Assembly: GCA_934659445.1 (NCBI GenBank)
Contig: CAKUHV010000001.1
Coordinates: forward strand, 15,034 to 79,033
Direction: 5' to 3'
Source of the DNA: an uncultured Oscillospiraceae bacterium
GTDB taxonomy: Bacteria; Bacillota; Clostridia; Oscillospirales; Oscillospiraceae
DNA length: 64,000 nucleotides
In this document: one piece after another, positions 48,205 through 56,566 of the stretch
How the letters are laid out: every line of letters starts with the position of its first letter
Position numbering within the stretch: position 1 is the stretch's first letter
The notes under the pieces: model-generated
Seen by the model: the letters and a program-made list of their open reading frames with translations, nothing else
The model's database searches: none
Told to the model about the DNA's origin: nothing
Translations under genes and position numbers: made by a program

Positions 48205-48603
48205 ATGAGCAGACTGTCCAGGTATGAAAAGGTAATTCTGGGCCTGGGGCTGGCCTTCCTGCTGGCGGCAGGGGGCTACCGTCTGGGCGGCGAGAGCCGG
48301 GCCCGGCCCTATCAGGTGTCGGTGACCCGGGCGGACCAGCCGGTGACGGCAGCCGCAGCAGAGAGCGACAGCAGCCGCCCCGACAGTCTGATGGAGGGGG
48401 AGCGCATCGACCTGAACACCGCCGGGTACTACGACCTGATACGCCTGCCGGGCATCGGCGAGAAGCGGGCCCGGGCCATTCTGGACTGGCGGCGGGAGCA
48501 CGGCAGCTTTTCCGCACCGGAGCAGCTGCTGGAGATCCGCGGCATCGGAGAAAAGACGCTGGAGGGGCTGCTGCCGTATATCGAGCCGGGCAGCCCCCGC
48601 TGA
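48205..48603 (+). CDS. ComEA-like helix-hairpin-helix DNA-binding protein
   Basis: A 132-residue protein. It has an N-terminal membrane anchor (about 10-27), a short variable linker, then a double helix-hairpin-helix: IDLNTAGYYDLIRLPGIGEKRARAILDWR and LLEIRGIGEKTLEGLLPYI. This is the DNA-receptor domain of ComEA, used in natural transformation, though many Clostridia carry it without known competence. The response regulator follows 15 nt on. A comF-type gene lies at 60211, so scattered competence genes exist here. Confidence 0.88.
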   Translation: MSRLSRYEKVILGLGLAFLLAAGGYRLGGESRARPYQVSVTRADQPVTAAAAESDSSRPDSLMEGERIDLNTAGYYDLIRLPGIGEKRARAILDWRREHGSFSAPEQLLEIRGIGEKTLEGLLPYIEPGSPR

Positions 48604-48618
48604 TACAGGGAGGACGAC

Positions 48619-49302
48619 ATGGCAAAGATCCTTGTGGTAGACGACGAAAAGGTGCTGGTAAAGGGCATCAAATTCAATCTGGAGAACGAGGGCTATCAGG
48701 TGGAGGTGGGCTACGACGGGCAGGAGGCCGTGGAGCTGGCCCGGGAGGGCGGCTTCGACCTGATCATGCTGGATCTGATGATGCCGAAGATCGACGGACT
48801 TCAGGCCTGTATGCGCATCCGGGAGTTCTCCAACGTGCCCATCATCATGCTCACCGCCAAGGGGGAGGACACGGATAAGATCATCGGCTTTGAGTGCGGG
48901 GCGGACGACTATATCACCAAGCCCTTTAATCTGCTGGAGCTGAAGGCCCGGGTGCGGGCCCTGCTGCGGCGCTCCGGCGCCGGCGGCCAGCGGCAGACGG
49001 CGGGCCGGCTGACGGCGGGGCACATCGTTCTGGACCCCGCCCAGCGCTCGGCCTGGCGGGACGGGCAGAAGGTGGAGCTGACGGCCAAGGAGTTCGACCT
49101 GATGGAGCTGCTGATGCGCAGTCCGGGCCGGGTGTACAGCCGGGAGAACCTGCTGAACGTGGTATGGGGCTATGAATATATCGGCGACTACCGCACAGTG
49201 GACGTCCATGTCCGCCGCCTGCGGGAAAAGCTGGAACTGGACCCCGCCAACCCGGAGTATATCCGCACCAAGTGGGGCGTGGGCTACTATCTGGCCAACT
49301 GA
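48619..49302 (+). CDS. OmpR/PhoB-family response regulator
   Basis: A 227-residue regulator. The receiver domain (1-115) has the acidic pocket VVDDE, phospho-acceptor Asp52 in MLDLMMPK, Thr in MLTAKGED and Lys in ITKPFN. The winged-helix output domain (130-225) includes ELTAKEFDLMELLMRSPGRV and RTVDVHVRRLREKLE. The likely cognate sensor kinase is not next door but at 51614, after rbfA-nrnA-truB. GGGAGGA precedes the ATG. Confidence 0.95.
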   Translation: MAKILVVDDEKVLVKGIKFNLENEGYQVEVGYDGQEAVELAREGGFDLIMLDLMMPKIDGLQACMRIREFSNVPIIMLTAKGEDTDKIIGFECGADDYITKPFNLLELKARVRALLRRSGAGGQRQTAGRLTAGHIVLDPAQRSAWRDGQKVELTAKEFDLMELLMRSPGRVYSRENLLNVVWGYEYIGDYRTVDVHVRRLREKLELDPANPEYIRTKWGVGYYLAN

Positions 49303-49350
49303 GGAACGAAGTGTACCGGGGCACACGCCCCGTTGAAAGGAGAAATTTTT

Positions 49351-49734
49351 ATGGCAGGCAATCGCATCGACCGCATCAACGAGGAGATCCAGCGGGAGCT
49401 GGCGGCCCTGATCCCCATGGTGAAGGACCCCCGGGTGACGGGGATGATCAGCGTGATGGCGGTGGACACCACCACCGACCTGCGCTATGCCAGGGTGTTC
49501 ATCAGCATTCTGGACAAGAGCGACGAGCAGCAGGTGATGCGCGGGCTGAAGTCGGCCTCCGGCTGGCTGCGGCGGGAGCTGGGCCACCGCCTTCAGCTGC
49601 GGTACACCCCGGAGCTGTCCTTCGTTCTGGACGAGTCCATCGACAAGGGGGCCCACATTCTGGCCATGCTCCGGGACCCCAATGTGGTCAAGCCCGTCAA
49701 CCCGGACAACCACTATGAGGAGGAGCAGGAATGA
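49351..49734 (+). CDS. rbfA: ribosome-binding factor A
   Basis: A 127-residue KH-fold assembly factor for the 30S 5' end. It shows NRIDRINEEIQRELAALI, KDPRVTGMISVMAVDTTTDLRYA and LGHRLQLRYTPELSFVLDESIDKG. The ATG at 49351 has AAAGGAG upstream. It overlaps nrnA by 4 nt (ATGA). The nusA-infB genes, which normally precede it, are absent: a response-regulator gene stands there. Confidence 0.95.
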   Translation: MAGNRIDRINEEIQRELAALIPMVKDPRVTGMISVMAVDTTTDLRYARVFISILDKSDEQQVMRGLKSASGWLRRELGHRLQLRYTPELSFVLDESIDKGAHILAMLRDPNVVKPVNPDNHYEEEQE

Positions 49735-50693
49735 GCCGCCTGACCGTTGAAGAGACCGCAAAGCTGCTGCTGGAGCGGGACGGCTTTCTCATCCTGACCC
49801 ATGTGCGGCCGGACGGGGACACGGTGGGCTGCGCCGCAGGGCTGTGCACCGCCCTGCGGGAGCGGGGCAAGACCGCCTGGGTGCTGCCCAACCCGGAGCT
49901 GACGGAGATCTACCGCCCCTATGTAGAGGGGCTGCTGGCCCCGGAGGGCTATGTTCCCGACACTGTGGTGGCCGTGGACATGGCGGCCCGGGGGCTGTTC
50001 CCGGACAACGCCAAGGTCTGGCTGGAGCGCGGGGTGGATCTGACCATTGACCACCACCCCTCTCAGGAGTTCTACGCCGGAGACACCTGCCTGTATGAGA
50101 AGAAGGCCGCCTGCGGCGAGATCATCTACGACATCATCCGCCAGTGGGGCCCCGTGTCCCCGGCGGCGGCTCTGCCCCTGTATGTGGCGGTGGCCACCGA
50201 CTGCGGCTGCTTTGTATACAGCAACACCAGGGCGGACACCCACCGCACCGCCGCCGCCCTGATGGACACGGGCATTGACGTGTACCCCGTGAACCGGCGG
50301 CACTTCCGCACCAAGTCCTTCAAGCGGCTGAAGATCGAGAGCATGCTGGTGGAGGGGATGAAGCTGTACGACGGGGGGCAGACCGCTGTGGTCTCCCTCA
50401 CTCTGGACATGCTGGCCCAGGTGGGAGCGAAGGAGGAGGACATCGACGACATCTCCGCCTTCGTGGGCCAGGTAGAGGGGGTGCGCACCGGCGTGACCCT
50501 GCGGGAGCTGCGCCCCGGCGTGTGCAAGATCTCCCTGCGCACCGATCCCGACGATCTGAGCGCCAGCGCGGTGTGCGCCTGCTTCGGGGGCGGCGGACAC
50601 GCCGCCGCCGCCGGGGCCACGGTGGAGGACACGGTGGAGAACACCCACCGCCGGGTGCTGGAGGCCATCCGCCAGGTAAGGCAGGGACAGTGA
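49731..50693 (+). CDS. nrnA: DHH-family nanoRNase / pAp phosphatase (NrnA)
   Basis: Degrades very short RNAs and 3'-phosphoadenosine 5'-phosphate. The 320-residue protein has DHH-domain motifs HVRPDGDTVGCA, VVAVDMAARGLF, DHHPSQEFYAG (the DHH signature) and the DHHA1 domain with GGGGHAAAAGATV. Its start overlaps the rbfA stop. The rbfA-nrnA-truB order is the usual one in Firmicutes. Confidence 0.94.
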   Translation: MSRLTVEETAKLLLERDGFLILTHVRPDGDTVGCAAGLCTALRERGKTAWVLPNPELTEIYRPYVEGLLAPEGYVPDTVVAVDMAARGLFPDNAKVWLERGVDLTIDHHPSQEFYAGDTCLYEKKAACGEIIYDIIRQWGPVSPAAALPLYVAVATDCGCFVYSNTRADTHRTAAALMDTGIDVYPVNRRHFRTKSFKRLKIESMLVEGMKLYDGGQTAVVSLTLDMLAQVGAKEEDIDDISAFVGQVEGVRTGVTLRELRPGVCKISLRTDPDDLSASAVCACFGGGGHAAAAGATVEDTVENTHRRVLEAIRQVRQGQ

Positions 50694-50702
50694 GGAAGCG
50701 CT

Positions 50703-51584
50703 ATGGCAAACGGCATCATCATCATGGACAAGCCCCGGGGCTGGACCAGCATGGACGTGTGCGCCAAGCTGCGGGGCATTTATAAGGAATGCCGGGTGGG
50801 CCACGCGGGCACTCTGGACCCCATGGCCACAGGCATCCTGCCGGTATTTCTGGGCCGGGCCACCCGGGCGGTGGAGTTTACGGAGGGGTATGACAAGGAG
50901 TATGTGGCCAGTCTGCGCCTGGGGGTGGTGACCAACACCCAGGACACCACCGGCGAGATCCTGGAGGAGCACCCCGTCCAGGCGGGCCGCCGGGATCTGG
51001 AGGCCGTTCTGGAACAGTTCCGGGGGGATATTCTTCAGGTGCCCCCCATGTACTCCGCCATCAAGGTCAACGGAAAAAAGCTGTACGAACTGGCCCGGAA
51101 GGGCCGGGAAGTGGAGCGGAACTCCCGGCCGGTGACCATCTCTGCCCTGGAGCTGCTGGGGCAGGAGGAGAACGGAGACTGGCGGCTGCGGGTGGAGTGC
51201 TCCAAGGGCACCTACATCCGCACCCTGTGCCACGACATCGGACAGGCCCTGGGCTGCGGCGGCGCCATGTCCGCCCTGCGGCGCACCCGGGTTGGCCCCT
51301 TTACGGAGGGGGTCGCTCTGGAGCAGGTGCAGCGGGCGGCGGACGAGGGCCGGGGGGAGGCGCTGCTGGCCCCGGTGGAGGGCTGCTTCGCCCACCTGCC
51401 TGCGGTGAACGCCGACCGGCGGGAAAAAGACAAATTCATTCTCAACGGCGCCCCATACCCCTGCGCCGCCGCCCCCGGGCGATACCGGGTGCTGGGGCCG
51501 GAGGGGGAGTTCCTTATGGTGGGCGAGGTGAAGGACGGCAAAATGACCACCGTAAAGAGCTTTTTCGAGGTAGAGCGGAGCTGA
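50703..51584 (+). CDS. truB: tRNA pseudouridine-55 synthase
   Basis: Makes pseudouridine 55 in the T loop of tRNAs. The 293-residue protein has the catalytic Asp39 in GHAGTLDPMATGILPV, also PPMYSAIKVNGKKLYELARKG and the LRVECSKGTYIRTLCHDIG block, plus a C-terminal PUA-like tail. It follows nrnA by 9 nt. ribF, the usual next gene, is missing; a sensor kinase gene starts 29 nt downstream. Confidence 0.97.
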   Translation: MANGIIIMDKPRGWTSMDVCAKLRGIYKECRVGHAGTLDPMATGILPVFLGRATRAVEFTEGYDKEYVASLRLGVVTNTQDTTGEILEEHPVQAGRRDLEAVLEQFRGDILQVPPMYSAIKVNGKKLYELARKGREVERNSRPVTISALELLGQEENGDWRLRVECSKGTYIRTLCHDIGQALGCGGAMSALRRTRVGPFTEGVALEQVQRAADEGRGEALLAPVEGCFAHLPAVNADRREKDKFILNGAPYPCAAAPGRYRVLGPEGEFLMVGEVKDGKMTTVKSFFEVERS

Positions 51585-51613
51585 AAGGCCGGAAGGCGGA
51601 AAGGAGGGCACAG

Positions 51614-53089
51614 ATGAAGAAAACGGACAAGAAGACTTCGGAGAAAGTGCCCTTTTTCTCCTCCCTCCAGCTGAAATACGCCATGAGCTACCTGGCCATT
51701 CTGGCGGTGGTGCTGGTGCTGCTGAACACCTATCCGGTGCTGGCCTCTCAGGATCTGCAGTTCACCTCCAAGCGGGACGCACTGAAGACCCAGACCTCTG
51801 TGATGGCCACCGCCCTGATGGAGCTGGAGGTGCCCTCCGCCGATCAGGTGACAAGGGTGATGACCAAGCTGGACAGTCAGGAGCTGGACCGCATTCTGGT
51901 GACGGATGCCGCCGGGCAGGTGCTGTATGACAGCCGGAACCGCCCGGCGGAGGGACAGGAGGCGGAGCAACCCTACCGCTGCGCCCTGCTGAAGGAGGTC
52001 GTGGCCGCCCTGCGGGGCAGCGACGTGTTCTGGACCAGCTTTCAGGACGGACAGTTCCTCTCCGTGGCCGCCGCCCCCATCGTATACCGGGGGGTGACCA
52101 CCGGGGCCATCTGTGTATATCAGGCCGATGCCGATCAGGGGGCCCTTCTGGTGAGCCTGCAGCAGAATCTGCGTACCATCTCCATTGTGATCGTGATCAT
52201 CGCCCTGCTGCTGTCGGCCTTTTTCTCCCGGGTGATGACCGGGCGGATCAGCACCCTGCTGAAGGCCATCCGCGTTGTGGGCGAGGGGGAGTACGGCCAC
52301 CGGCTGCATCCCGAGGGGAAGGACGAGCTGGCCCATCTGGCCGAGGAGTTCAACCAGCTGACCGACCGTCTTCAGACCACGGAGGAGGTGCGCCGCTGTT
52401 TTGTGTCCGACGCCTCCCATGAGCTGAAGACCCCTCTGGCGGCTATCCGTCTGCTCACCGACTCCATCCAGCAGAACCCCCAGATGGACGACGAGACGGT
52501 GCGGGAGTTTGTGGGTGACATCGGCGAGGAGGCCCAGCGCCTGACCCGCATCACCGAGCATCTGCTGATGCTGACCCGGCTGGACAGCCAGCGGGAGGTG
52601 GAGTCCCACCCGGTAGAGGTGGATCAGGTGATACGCCGGGCGGCGGCCATGCTGACCCCGGTGGCGGACAGCGCCGGGGTGACCCTGAGGCTGGAGCTGC
52701 GGCCGGGGCTGGTTATTCTGTGTACCGAGGACGAGTATTATCAGGTATGCTACAATCTGATCGAAAACGCCGTCAAGTACAACCGCCCGGAGGGGCAGGT
52801 GGTCGTCACCACCATGCGGGACTCCGACCAGATGGTGATGGAGGTGGCGGACACCGGTCTGGGCATTCCCGAGGAGGACCTGCCCAAGGTGTTCAACCGC
52901 TTTTACCGGGTGGACAAGGCCCGCTCCCGGGCGGCGGGAGGCACCGGACTCGGCCTTTCCATCGTGCGGGACACCGTGCGCCGCCACGGGGGCTGGGTCT
53001 CTGTGCGCCGGCGGCACCCGGAGGGCAGCGTATTCGCCGTGGGCTTCCCCCTGTATCAGGGGGAGACAGGAGAGGGGGAGCAGGAATGA
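51614..53089 (+). CDS. sensor histidine kinase
   Basis: A 491-residue membrane kinase. It has two transmembrane helices (about 25-45 and 185-208), an external sensor domain between them, a HAMP segment (210-262), a HisKA box with His269 in SDASHELKTPLAAIRLL, and a HATPase domain with N-box NLIENAVKYN, G1 DTGLGIPE and G2 GGTGLGLSIV. It probably phosphorylates the regulator at 48619. Its stop overlaps the following lipoprotein gene (ATGA). AAGGAGG precedes the ATG. Confidence 0.95.
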   Translation: MKKTDKKTSEKVPFFSSLQLKYAMSYLAILAVVLVLLNTYPVLASQDLQFTSKRDALKTQTSVMATALMELEVPSADQVTRVMTKLDSQELDRILVTDAAGQVLYDSRNRPAEGQEAEQPYRCALLKEVVAALRGSDVFWTSFQDGQFLSVAAAPIVYRGVTTGAICVYQADADQGALLVSLQQNLRTISIVIVIIALLLSAFFSRVMTGRISTLLKAIRVVGEGEYGHRLHPEGKDELAHLAEEFNQLTDRLQTTEEVRRCFVSDASHELKTPLAAIRLLTDSIQQNPQMDDETVREFVGDIGEEAQRLTRITEHLLMLTRLDSQREVESHPVEVDQVIRRAAAMLTPVADSAGVTLRLELRPGLVILCTEDEYYQVCYNLIENAVKYNRPEGQVVVTTMRDSDQMVMEVADTGLGIPEEDLPKVFNRFYRVDKARSRAAGGTGLGLSIVRDTVRRHGGWVSVRRRHPEGSVFAVGFPLYQGETGEGEQE

Positions 53090-53640
53090 GACGAAGACTG
53101 GCCGCCCTGCTGTCCGCCTGCGCGCTGGCGCTGGCTCTTACGGCCTGCGCGCGGGAGCAGGAGAGCGGCGTGTCCCTTTACTTTCTGGCGGCGGAGCAGC
53201 AGAACGGGGAGTATGCAGACTTCGCCCCGGGCTCCGCACTGGAGACCGAGCCCTTCGATCCCTCATCCTGCACTGCCGTCCACCGGGAGGACAGTCCCTG
53301 CCCCGGCCCGGGCTGCCTGCTGGCCTCCCTGCTGGCCGGACCGGAGCGCGAGGGGCTGCGCTCCCCCTTCCCCCGGAACACAGCCCTGAAAAGCTGGAGC
53401 TGGGGGGATGAGGAGGGGCGGCTGCGGGTGGTGCTTTCGGAGCAGTACAGCGGACTGACCGACATCTCCCTGACGCTGGCGGACTACTGCATCGCCCTGA
53501 CCCTTTGCCAACTGGAGGGGGTGGAGTCGGTGGAGATCGTCACACCGGGCTACTCCTCCGTCTACCGCGGCCATCAGGTGCTGACCGGCGAAGACGCTCT
53601 GCTGGACAACGGATTGGACGAGCTGGACGGCGGTGCTTGA
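53086..53640 (+). CDS. GerMN-domain lipoprotein
   Basis: A 184-residue protein. Its signal peptide ends in lipobox LALTAC (Cys21), so it should be lipid-anchored outside the membrane. Residues ~50-165 match the GerMN domain (LLAGPEREGLRSPFPRNTAL, VVLSEQY, LTLADYCIALTLCQLEGVESVEI), known from GerM of spores and from proteins paired with sensor kinases. Translational coupling with the kinase gene suggests it modulates the kinase sensor domain (inference). Confidence 0.85.
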   Translation: MRRRLAALLSACALALALTACAREQESGVSLYFLAAEQQNGEYADFAPGSALETEPFDPSSCTAVHREDSPCPGPGCLLASLLAGPEREGLRSPFPRNTALKSWSWGDEEGRLRVVLSEQYSGLTDISLTLADYCIALTLCQLEGVESVEIVTPGYSSVYRGHQVLTGEDALLDNGLDELDGGA

Positions 53641-53665
53641 CAAAAAATGGAGCCTGTGATAGGAT
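53637..53665 (+). promoter_or_regulatory. promoter of the MATE gene
   Basis: TTGACA (53637-53642), 17-bp spacer, TAGGAT (53660-53665). The -35 includes the stop codon of the lipoprotein gene. Confidence 0.75.
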
Positions 53666-53673
53666 GTCCGATG

Positions 53674-53743
53674 CCCATTGCGGGTATAAAAAATGACTGC
53701 CTGGATAAGACAATGGGAGGACCGCTGTCTTATCCTTTTATTT
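53674..53743 (+). promoter_or_regulatory. attenuator-like leader of the MATE gene
   Basis: An intrinsic terminator, GGATAAGACA (53703-53712) / TGTCTTATCC (53726-53735) then TTTTATTT, lies between promoter and gene. CCCATTG (53674-53680) can pair with CAATGGG (53711-53717), which would invade the terminator. It may be a regulated leader, or simply the terminator of the kinase-lipoprotein unit. Confidence 0.5.
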
Positions 53744-53774
53744 CTGCTTTGCAGTTCAGAAAAGGAGACGTCTT

Positions 53775-55103
53775 ATGACCATCCGGCTTTCCGACCACTT
53801 CAGCTACGGACGGCTGCTGCGGTTCACCCTGCCGTCCATTGTCATGATGATCTTCACATCCATTTACAGCGTGGTGGACGGGCTTTTCGTATCCAATCTG
53901 GTGGGGGACATGGCCCTTTCGGCGGTGAACATCGTGTTCCCCGTCACCATGATCGTGGGGGCCTTCGGCTTTATGCTGGGCACCGGGGGCAGCGCCATCG
54001 TCTCCCGCACCATGGGGGAGGGCCAGCCCGAGCTGGCCGACCGCTACTTTACCATGATCATCGCCGCCGTGCTGCTGCTGGGCGCGGTCCTGTCCGCCCT
54101 GGGGGCGGTCTTTGCCGGACCGGTGGCCCGGCTGGCGGGGGCCAGCGACGCGCTGATGGACGACTGCGTCGCCTACGGCCGGATCATGCTGGGGGGCAGC
54201 GCAGCCTTCATGCTCCAGACCACCTTTCAGAGCTTTTTCGTAGTGGCCGAGCGGCCCCGGCTGGGGCTGCTGTTCACCGTAGCCTCCGGCCTGACCAACA
54301 TCGTGGGGGACTATGTGTTCATCGCGGTGCTCCGGCGGGGCATCGCCGGGGCGGCGGCGGCCACGGTGCTGGGCTATCTGGTGGGGGGCGTGATCCCCTT
54401 CTTCCTGTTTCTCAGCGGGCGGCTGCCCCTGCGGCTGACGGCCCCCCGGCTGTATCCCAAGGTGCTGCTGGAGGCCTGCGGCAACGGCTCCTCCGAGCTG
54501 ATGAGCAATCTGTCCTCCTCTCTGGTGAGCATCCTGTACAACTGGCAGCTTATGGCCATGCTGGGGGAGCAGGGTGTGGCGGCTTACTCAGTGATGATGT
54601 ATGTGGACTTCATCTGTCTGGCCGCCTTCTTCGGCTTTGCCATCGGCAGCGCCCCCATCGTCAGCTACAACTACGGCGCGGACAACCGGGCGGAGCTGCG
54701 CAGCATCTTCCGCAAGAGCGTGACCCTGACCCTGGGGGCCTCGGCGGTGATTGTGGGGGCGTCGGAGCTGTTCAGCCGGCCCTTGGCCGCCGCCTTCGTG
54801 GCCTATAACCCCCAGCTGATGGAGCTGACAGCCCACGGCTTCCGCCTGTTCGCCCTGTGCTATCTGTTCTGCGGAATCAATGTGTTTGCCTCCTCCTTCT
54901 TCACCGCCCTGTGCAACGGGGCGGTGTCCGCCCTGCTGTCCTTCACCCGGACCCTGCTGTTCCGGGGCGGCATGGTGCTGCTGCTGCCCCGGCTGCTGAA
55001 GACGGACGGCATCTGGCTGGCCGTGGCGGCGGCAGAGGGGCTGGGGGCGGTGATGTCGCTGGCCTTCCTGTGGGGCGGGAGAAAAAAATATCACTACCTG
55101 TAA
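53775..55103 (+). CDS. MATE-family multidrug/metabolite exporter
   Basis: A 442-residue antiporter with about 12 hydrophobic segments in two homologous halves. VDGLFVSNLVGDMALSAVNIVFPV in the first half and the IGSAPIVSYNYGADNRAELRSI repeat in the second are typical of the DinF/NorM-like clade common in Clostridia. Substrate is unknown. AAAAGGAG precedes the ATG. The gene is behind its own promoter and terminator-containing leader. Confidence 0.93.
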   Translation: MTIRLSDHFSYGRLLRFTLPSIVMMIFTSIYSVVDGLFVSNLVGDMALSAVNIVFPVTMIVGAFGFMLGTGGSAIVSRTMGEGQPELADRYFTMIIAAVLLLGAVLSALGAVFAGPVARLAGASDALMDDCVAYGRIMLGGSAAFMLQTTFQSFFVVAERPRLGLLFTVASGLTNIVGDYVFIAVLRRGIAGAAAATVLGYLVGGVIPFFLFLSGRLPLRLTAPRLYPKVLLEACGNGSSELMSNLSSSLVSILYNWQLMAMLGEQGVAAYSVMMYVDFICLAAFFGFAIGSAPIVSYNYGADNRAELRSIFRKSVTLTLGASAVIVGASELFSRPLAAAFVAYNPQLMELTAHGFRLFALCYLFCGINVFASSFFTALCNGAVSALLSFTRTLLFRGGMVLLLPRLLKTDGIWLAVAAAEGLGAVMSLAFLWGGRKKYHYL

Positions 55104-55150
55104 GCGGCTGCGGCAATTCTTGCGTTTTGATTAAATTTCCCCTCCGGCTC

Positions 55151-55179
55151 TTTACAGTGGGGCCTTTTTGGAGTAAACT
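55151..55179 (+). promoter_or_regulatory. promoter of the IreB-like gene
   Basis: TTTACA (55151-55156), 17-bp spacer, TAAACT (55174-55179), about 33 nt before the start. Confidence 0.65.
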
Positions 55180-55212
55180 GGAACGGAAGTATGATGAGAA
55201 GGGATGATGCAC

Positions 55213-55464
55213 ATGAGCGAGGCGGATTTTACCAGAAAGTTCAGCATGGGTGACCAGCGGGATATGGAGATCAAGGCCATCCTGTCCACGGTGTATCAGG
55301 CCCTGCAGGAAAAGGGCTATAACCCCATCAACCAGATTGTGGGCTATATCCTGTCAGAGGACCCCACCTACATTACCAACCACAACAATGCCCGCGCCCT
55401 GATCCGGAAGGTGGATCGAGACGAGCTGCTGCAGACGCTGGTAAAGTATTACCTGAACCACTAA
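55213..55464 (+). CDS. IreB family regulatory phosphoprotein (UPF0297)
   Basis: An 83-residue protein with the near-invariant core [34 protein letters not shown] and ending LVKYYLNH. IreB in Enterococcus is a substrate of the Ser/Thr kinase IreK and affects cell-wall stress resistance. In-frame ATGs at 55204, 55207 and 55213 are all possible; the last has the best ribosome-binding-site spacing. The usual partners (alaS, ruvX) are not adjacent. Confidence 0.93.
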   Translation: MSEADFTRKFSMGDQRDMEIKAILSTVYQALQEKGYNPINQIVGYILSEDPTYITNHNNARALIRKVDRDELLQTLVKYYLNH

Positions 55465-55479
55465 GGCACTTTGCCGCTT

Positions 55480-55510
55480 ACAGCCCGCCGCACCACGGCG
55501 GGCTGTTTTT
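55480..55510 (+). terminator. terminator after IreB-like gene
   Basis: ACAGCCCGCCG / CGGCGGGCTGT, an 11-bp perfect stem, then TTTTTG. The downstream DUF523 start is only 20 nt further. Confidence 0.88.
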
Positions 55511-55529
55511 GTATCAGGAGGAGATGAGC

Positions 55530-55985
55530 ATGAAGATCCTGGTCAGCGCCTGCCTTCTGGGCGCGCCCTGCCGGTACGACGGGCAGTCCAAAGGCAGTAA
55601 AGCCGTGGCCGATCTGGGGGCGGAGCACGAGCTGATCCCCGTGTGTCCCGAGGTGCTGGGGGGCCTGTCCACCCCCCGCCCCCCGGCGGAGCGGCAGGGG
55701 GATGGCCGCATCGTAAACCGGGCAGGACAGGACGTGACAGCGGAGTATGAGGCCGGGGCGGCTGCGGCGGTGGAGCTGGCCCGGCGGGCGGGCTGTACAG
55801 TGGCCGTTCTGAAGGCCCGCTCCCCCAGCTGCGGCCGGGGGCTGATCTACGACGGCAGCTTTTCCGGCACCCTGATCCCCGGGGACGGAGCCGCCGCCCG
55901 GCAGCTGCTGGCCGCCGGGCTCACCGTTCTGAACGAGGACGAGGCGGAGGGATATTTTCAGGCCCGGAAGGAAACGGGGATATGA
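55530..55985 (+). CDS. DUF523 family protein
   Basis: A 151-residue protein with the DUF523 pattern: MKILVSACLLGAPCRYDGQS, PVCPEVLGGLSTPRPPAER, LKARSPSCGRGLIYDG. Conserved cysteines (in SACLLG, PVCPEV and SPSCG) suggest metal or Fe-S binding; function is unknown. The start at 55530 has AGGAGGAG upstream; ATG 55524 is an alternative. Confidence 0.9.
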   Translation: MKILVSACLLGAPCRYDGQSKGSKAVADLGAEHELIPVCPEVLGGLSTPRPPAERQGDGRIVNRAGQDVTAEYEAGAAAAVELARRAGCTVAVLKARSPSCGRGLIYDGSFSGTLIPGDGAAARQLLAAGLTVLNEDEAEGYFQARKETGI

Positions 55986-56097
55986 CCCGATGTGAATGCA
56001 ACTGCGCCGCCGGGGCGGCCGCACCGGCGGACTCCCCCCGTCCATACGCATACATCACGGTCCTGCCGCTGTTTACACCTTGTTCAAAATTCTCCGC

Positions 56098-56126
56098 TTG
56101 ACAGACGGTGGAAAACTAAGTATAAT
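56098..56126 (+). promoter_or_regulatory. promoter of rpsU
   Basis: Perfect TTGACA (56098-56103), 17-bp spacer, perfect TATAAT (56121-56126). This is the strongest promoter seen in the window. Confidence 0.93.
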
Positions 56127-56201
56127 ACCACTGTTAAAGCCATAAAAATGGCCCTTACGCAGATGGGGATGTCCCCCTGCGCCGGAGGGAGGGAAATATA
56201 A

Positions 56202-56384
56202 ATGTCGGAAGTCCGTGTACGTGAAAACGAGTCTCTGGAGAGCGCCCTGAAGCGCTTCAAGCGTAGTTGCGCCAAGTCTGGCGTGCTGGCCGAGGTCCGT
56301 AAGCGCGAGCATTACGAGAGCCCCAGCGTCAAGCGCCGCAAGAAGTCCGAGGCCGCCCGCAAGAACCGCAAGAAGTTCTATTGA
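56202..56384 (+). CDS. rpsU: 30S ribosomal protein S21
   Basis: A 60-residue basic ribosomal protein of the 30S head/platform region, with [20 protein letters not shown] and [24 protein letters not shown] tail. It stands alone with a consensus promoter and terminator rather than next to yqeY. GGAGGGAGG precedes the ATG. Confidence 0.97.
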   Translation: MSEVRVRENESLESALKRFKRSCAKSGVLAEVRKREHYESPSVKRRKKSEAARKNRKKFY

Positions 56385-56398
56385 TCAAAGCCTTGAAG

Positions 56399-56431
56399 AG
56401 GGAGACAGACGAATGTCTGTCTCCCTTTTTT
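56399..56431 (+). terminator. terminator after rpsU
   Basis: AGGGAGACAGAC / GTCTGTCTCCCT, a 12-bp perfect stem, then TTTTT. Confidence 0.95.
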
Positions 56432-56462
56432 GCGCCTTTGCGTATACGGGCGCCGGAATGCC

Positions 56463-56491
56463 TTGACCGTGGCTTCTTTGGGTGGTACGAT
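56463..56491 (+). promoter_or_regulatory. promoter of second SLH gene
   Basis: TTGACC (56463-56468), 17-bp spacer, TACGAT (56486-56491). Confidence 0.65.
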
Positions 56492-56566
56492 AAGATAAGC
56501 CCATGAAAGGCGGCGAAAAGCGCTGGTTTCCGCCGTCTGAACGATCAAAACGAGGAGAGGAAACAG

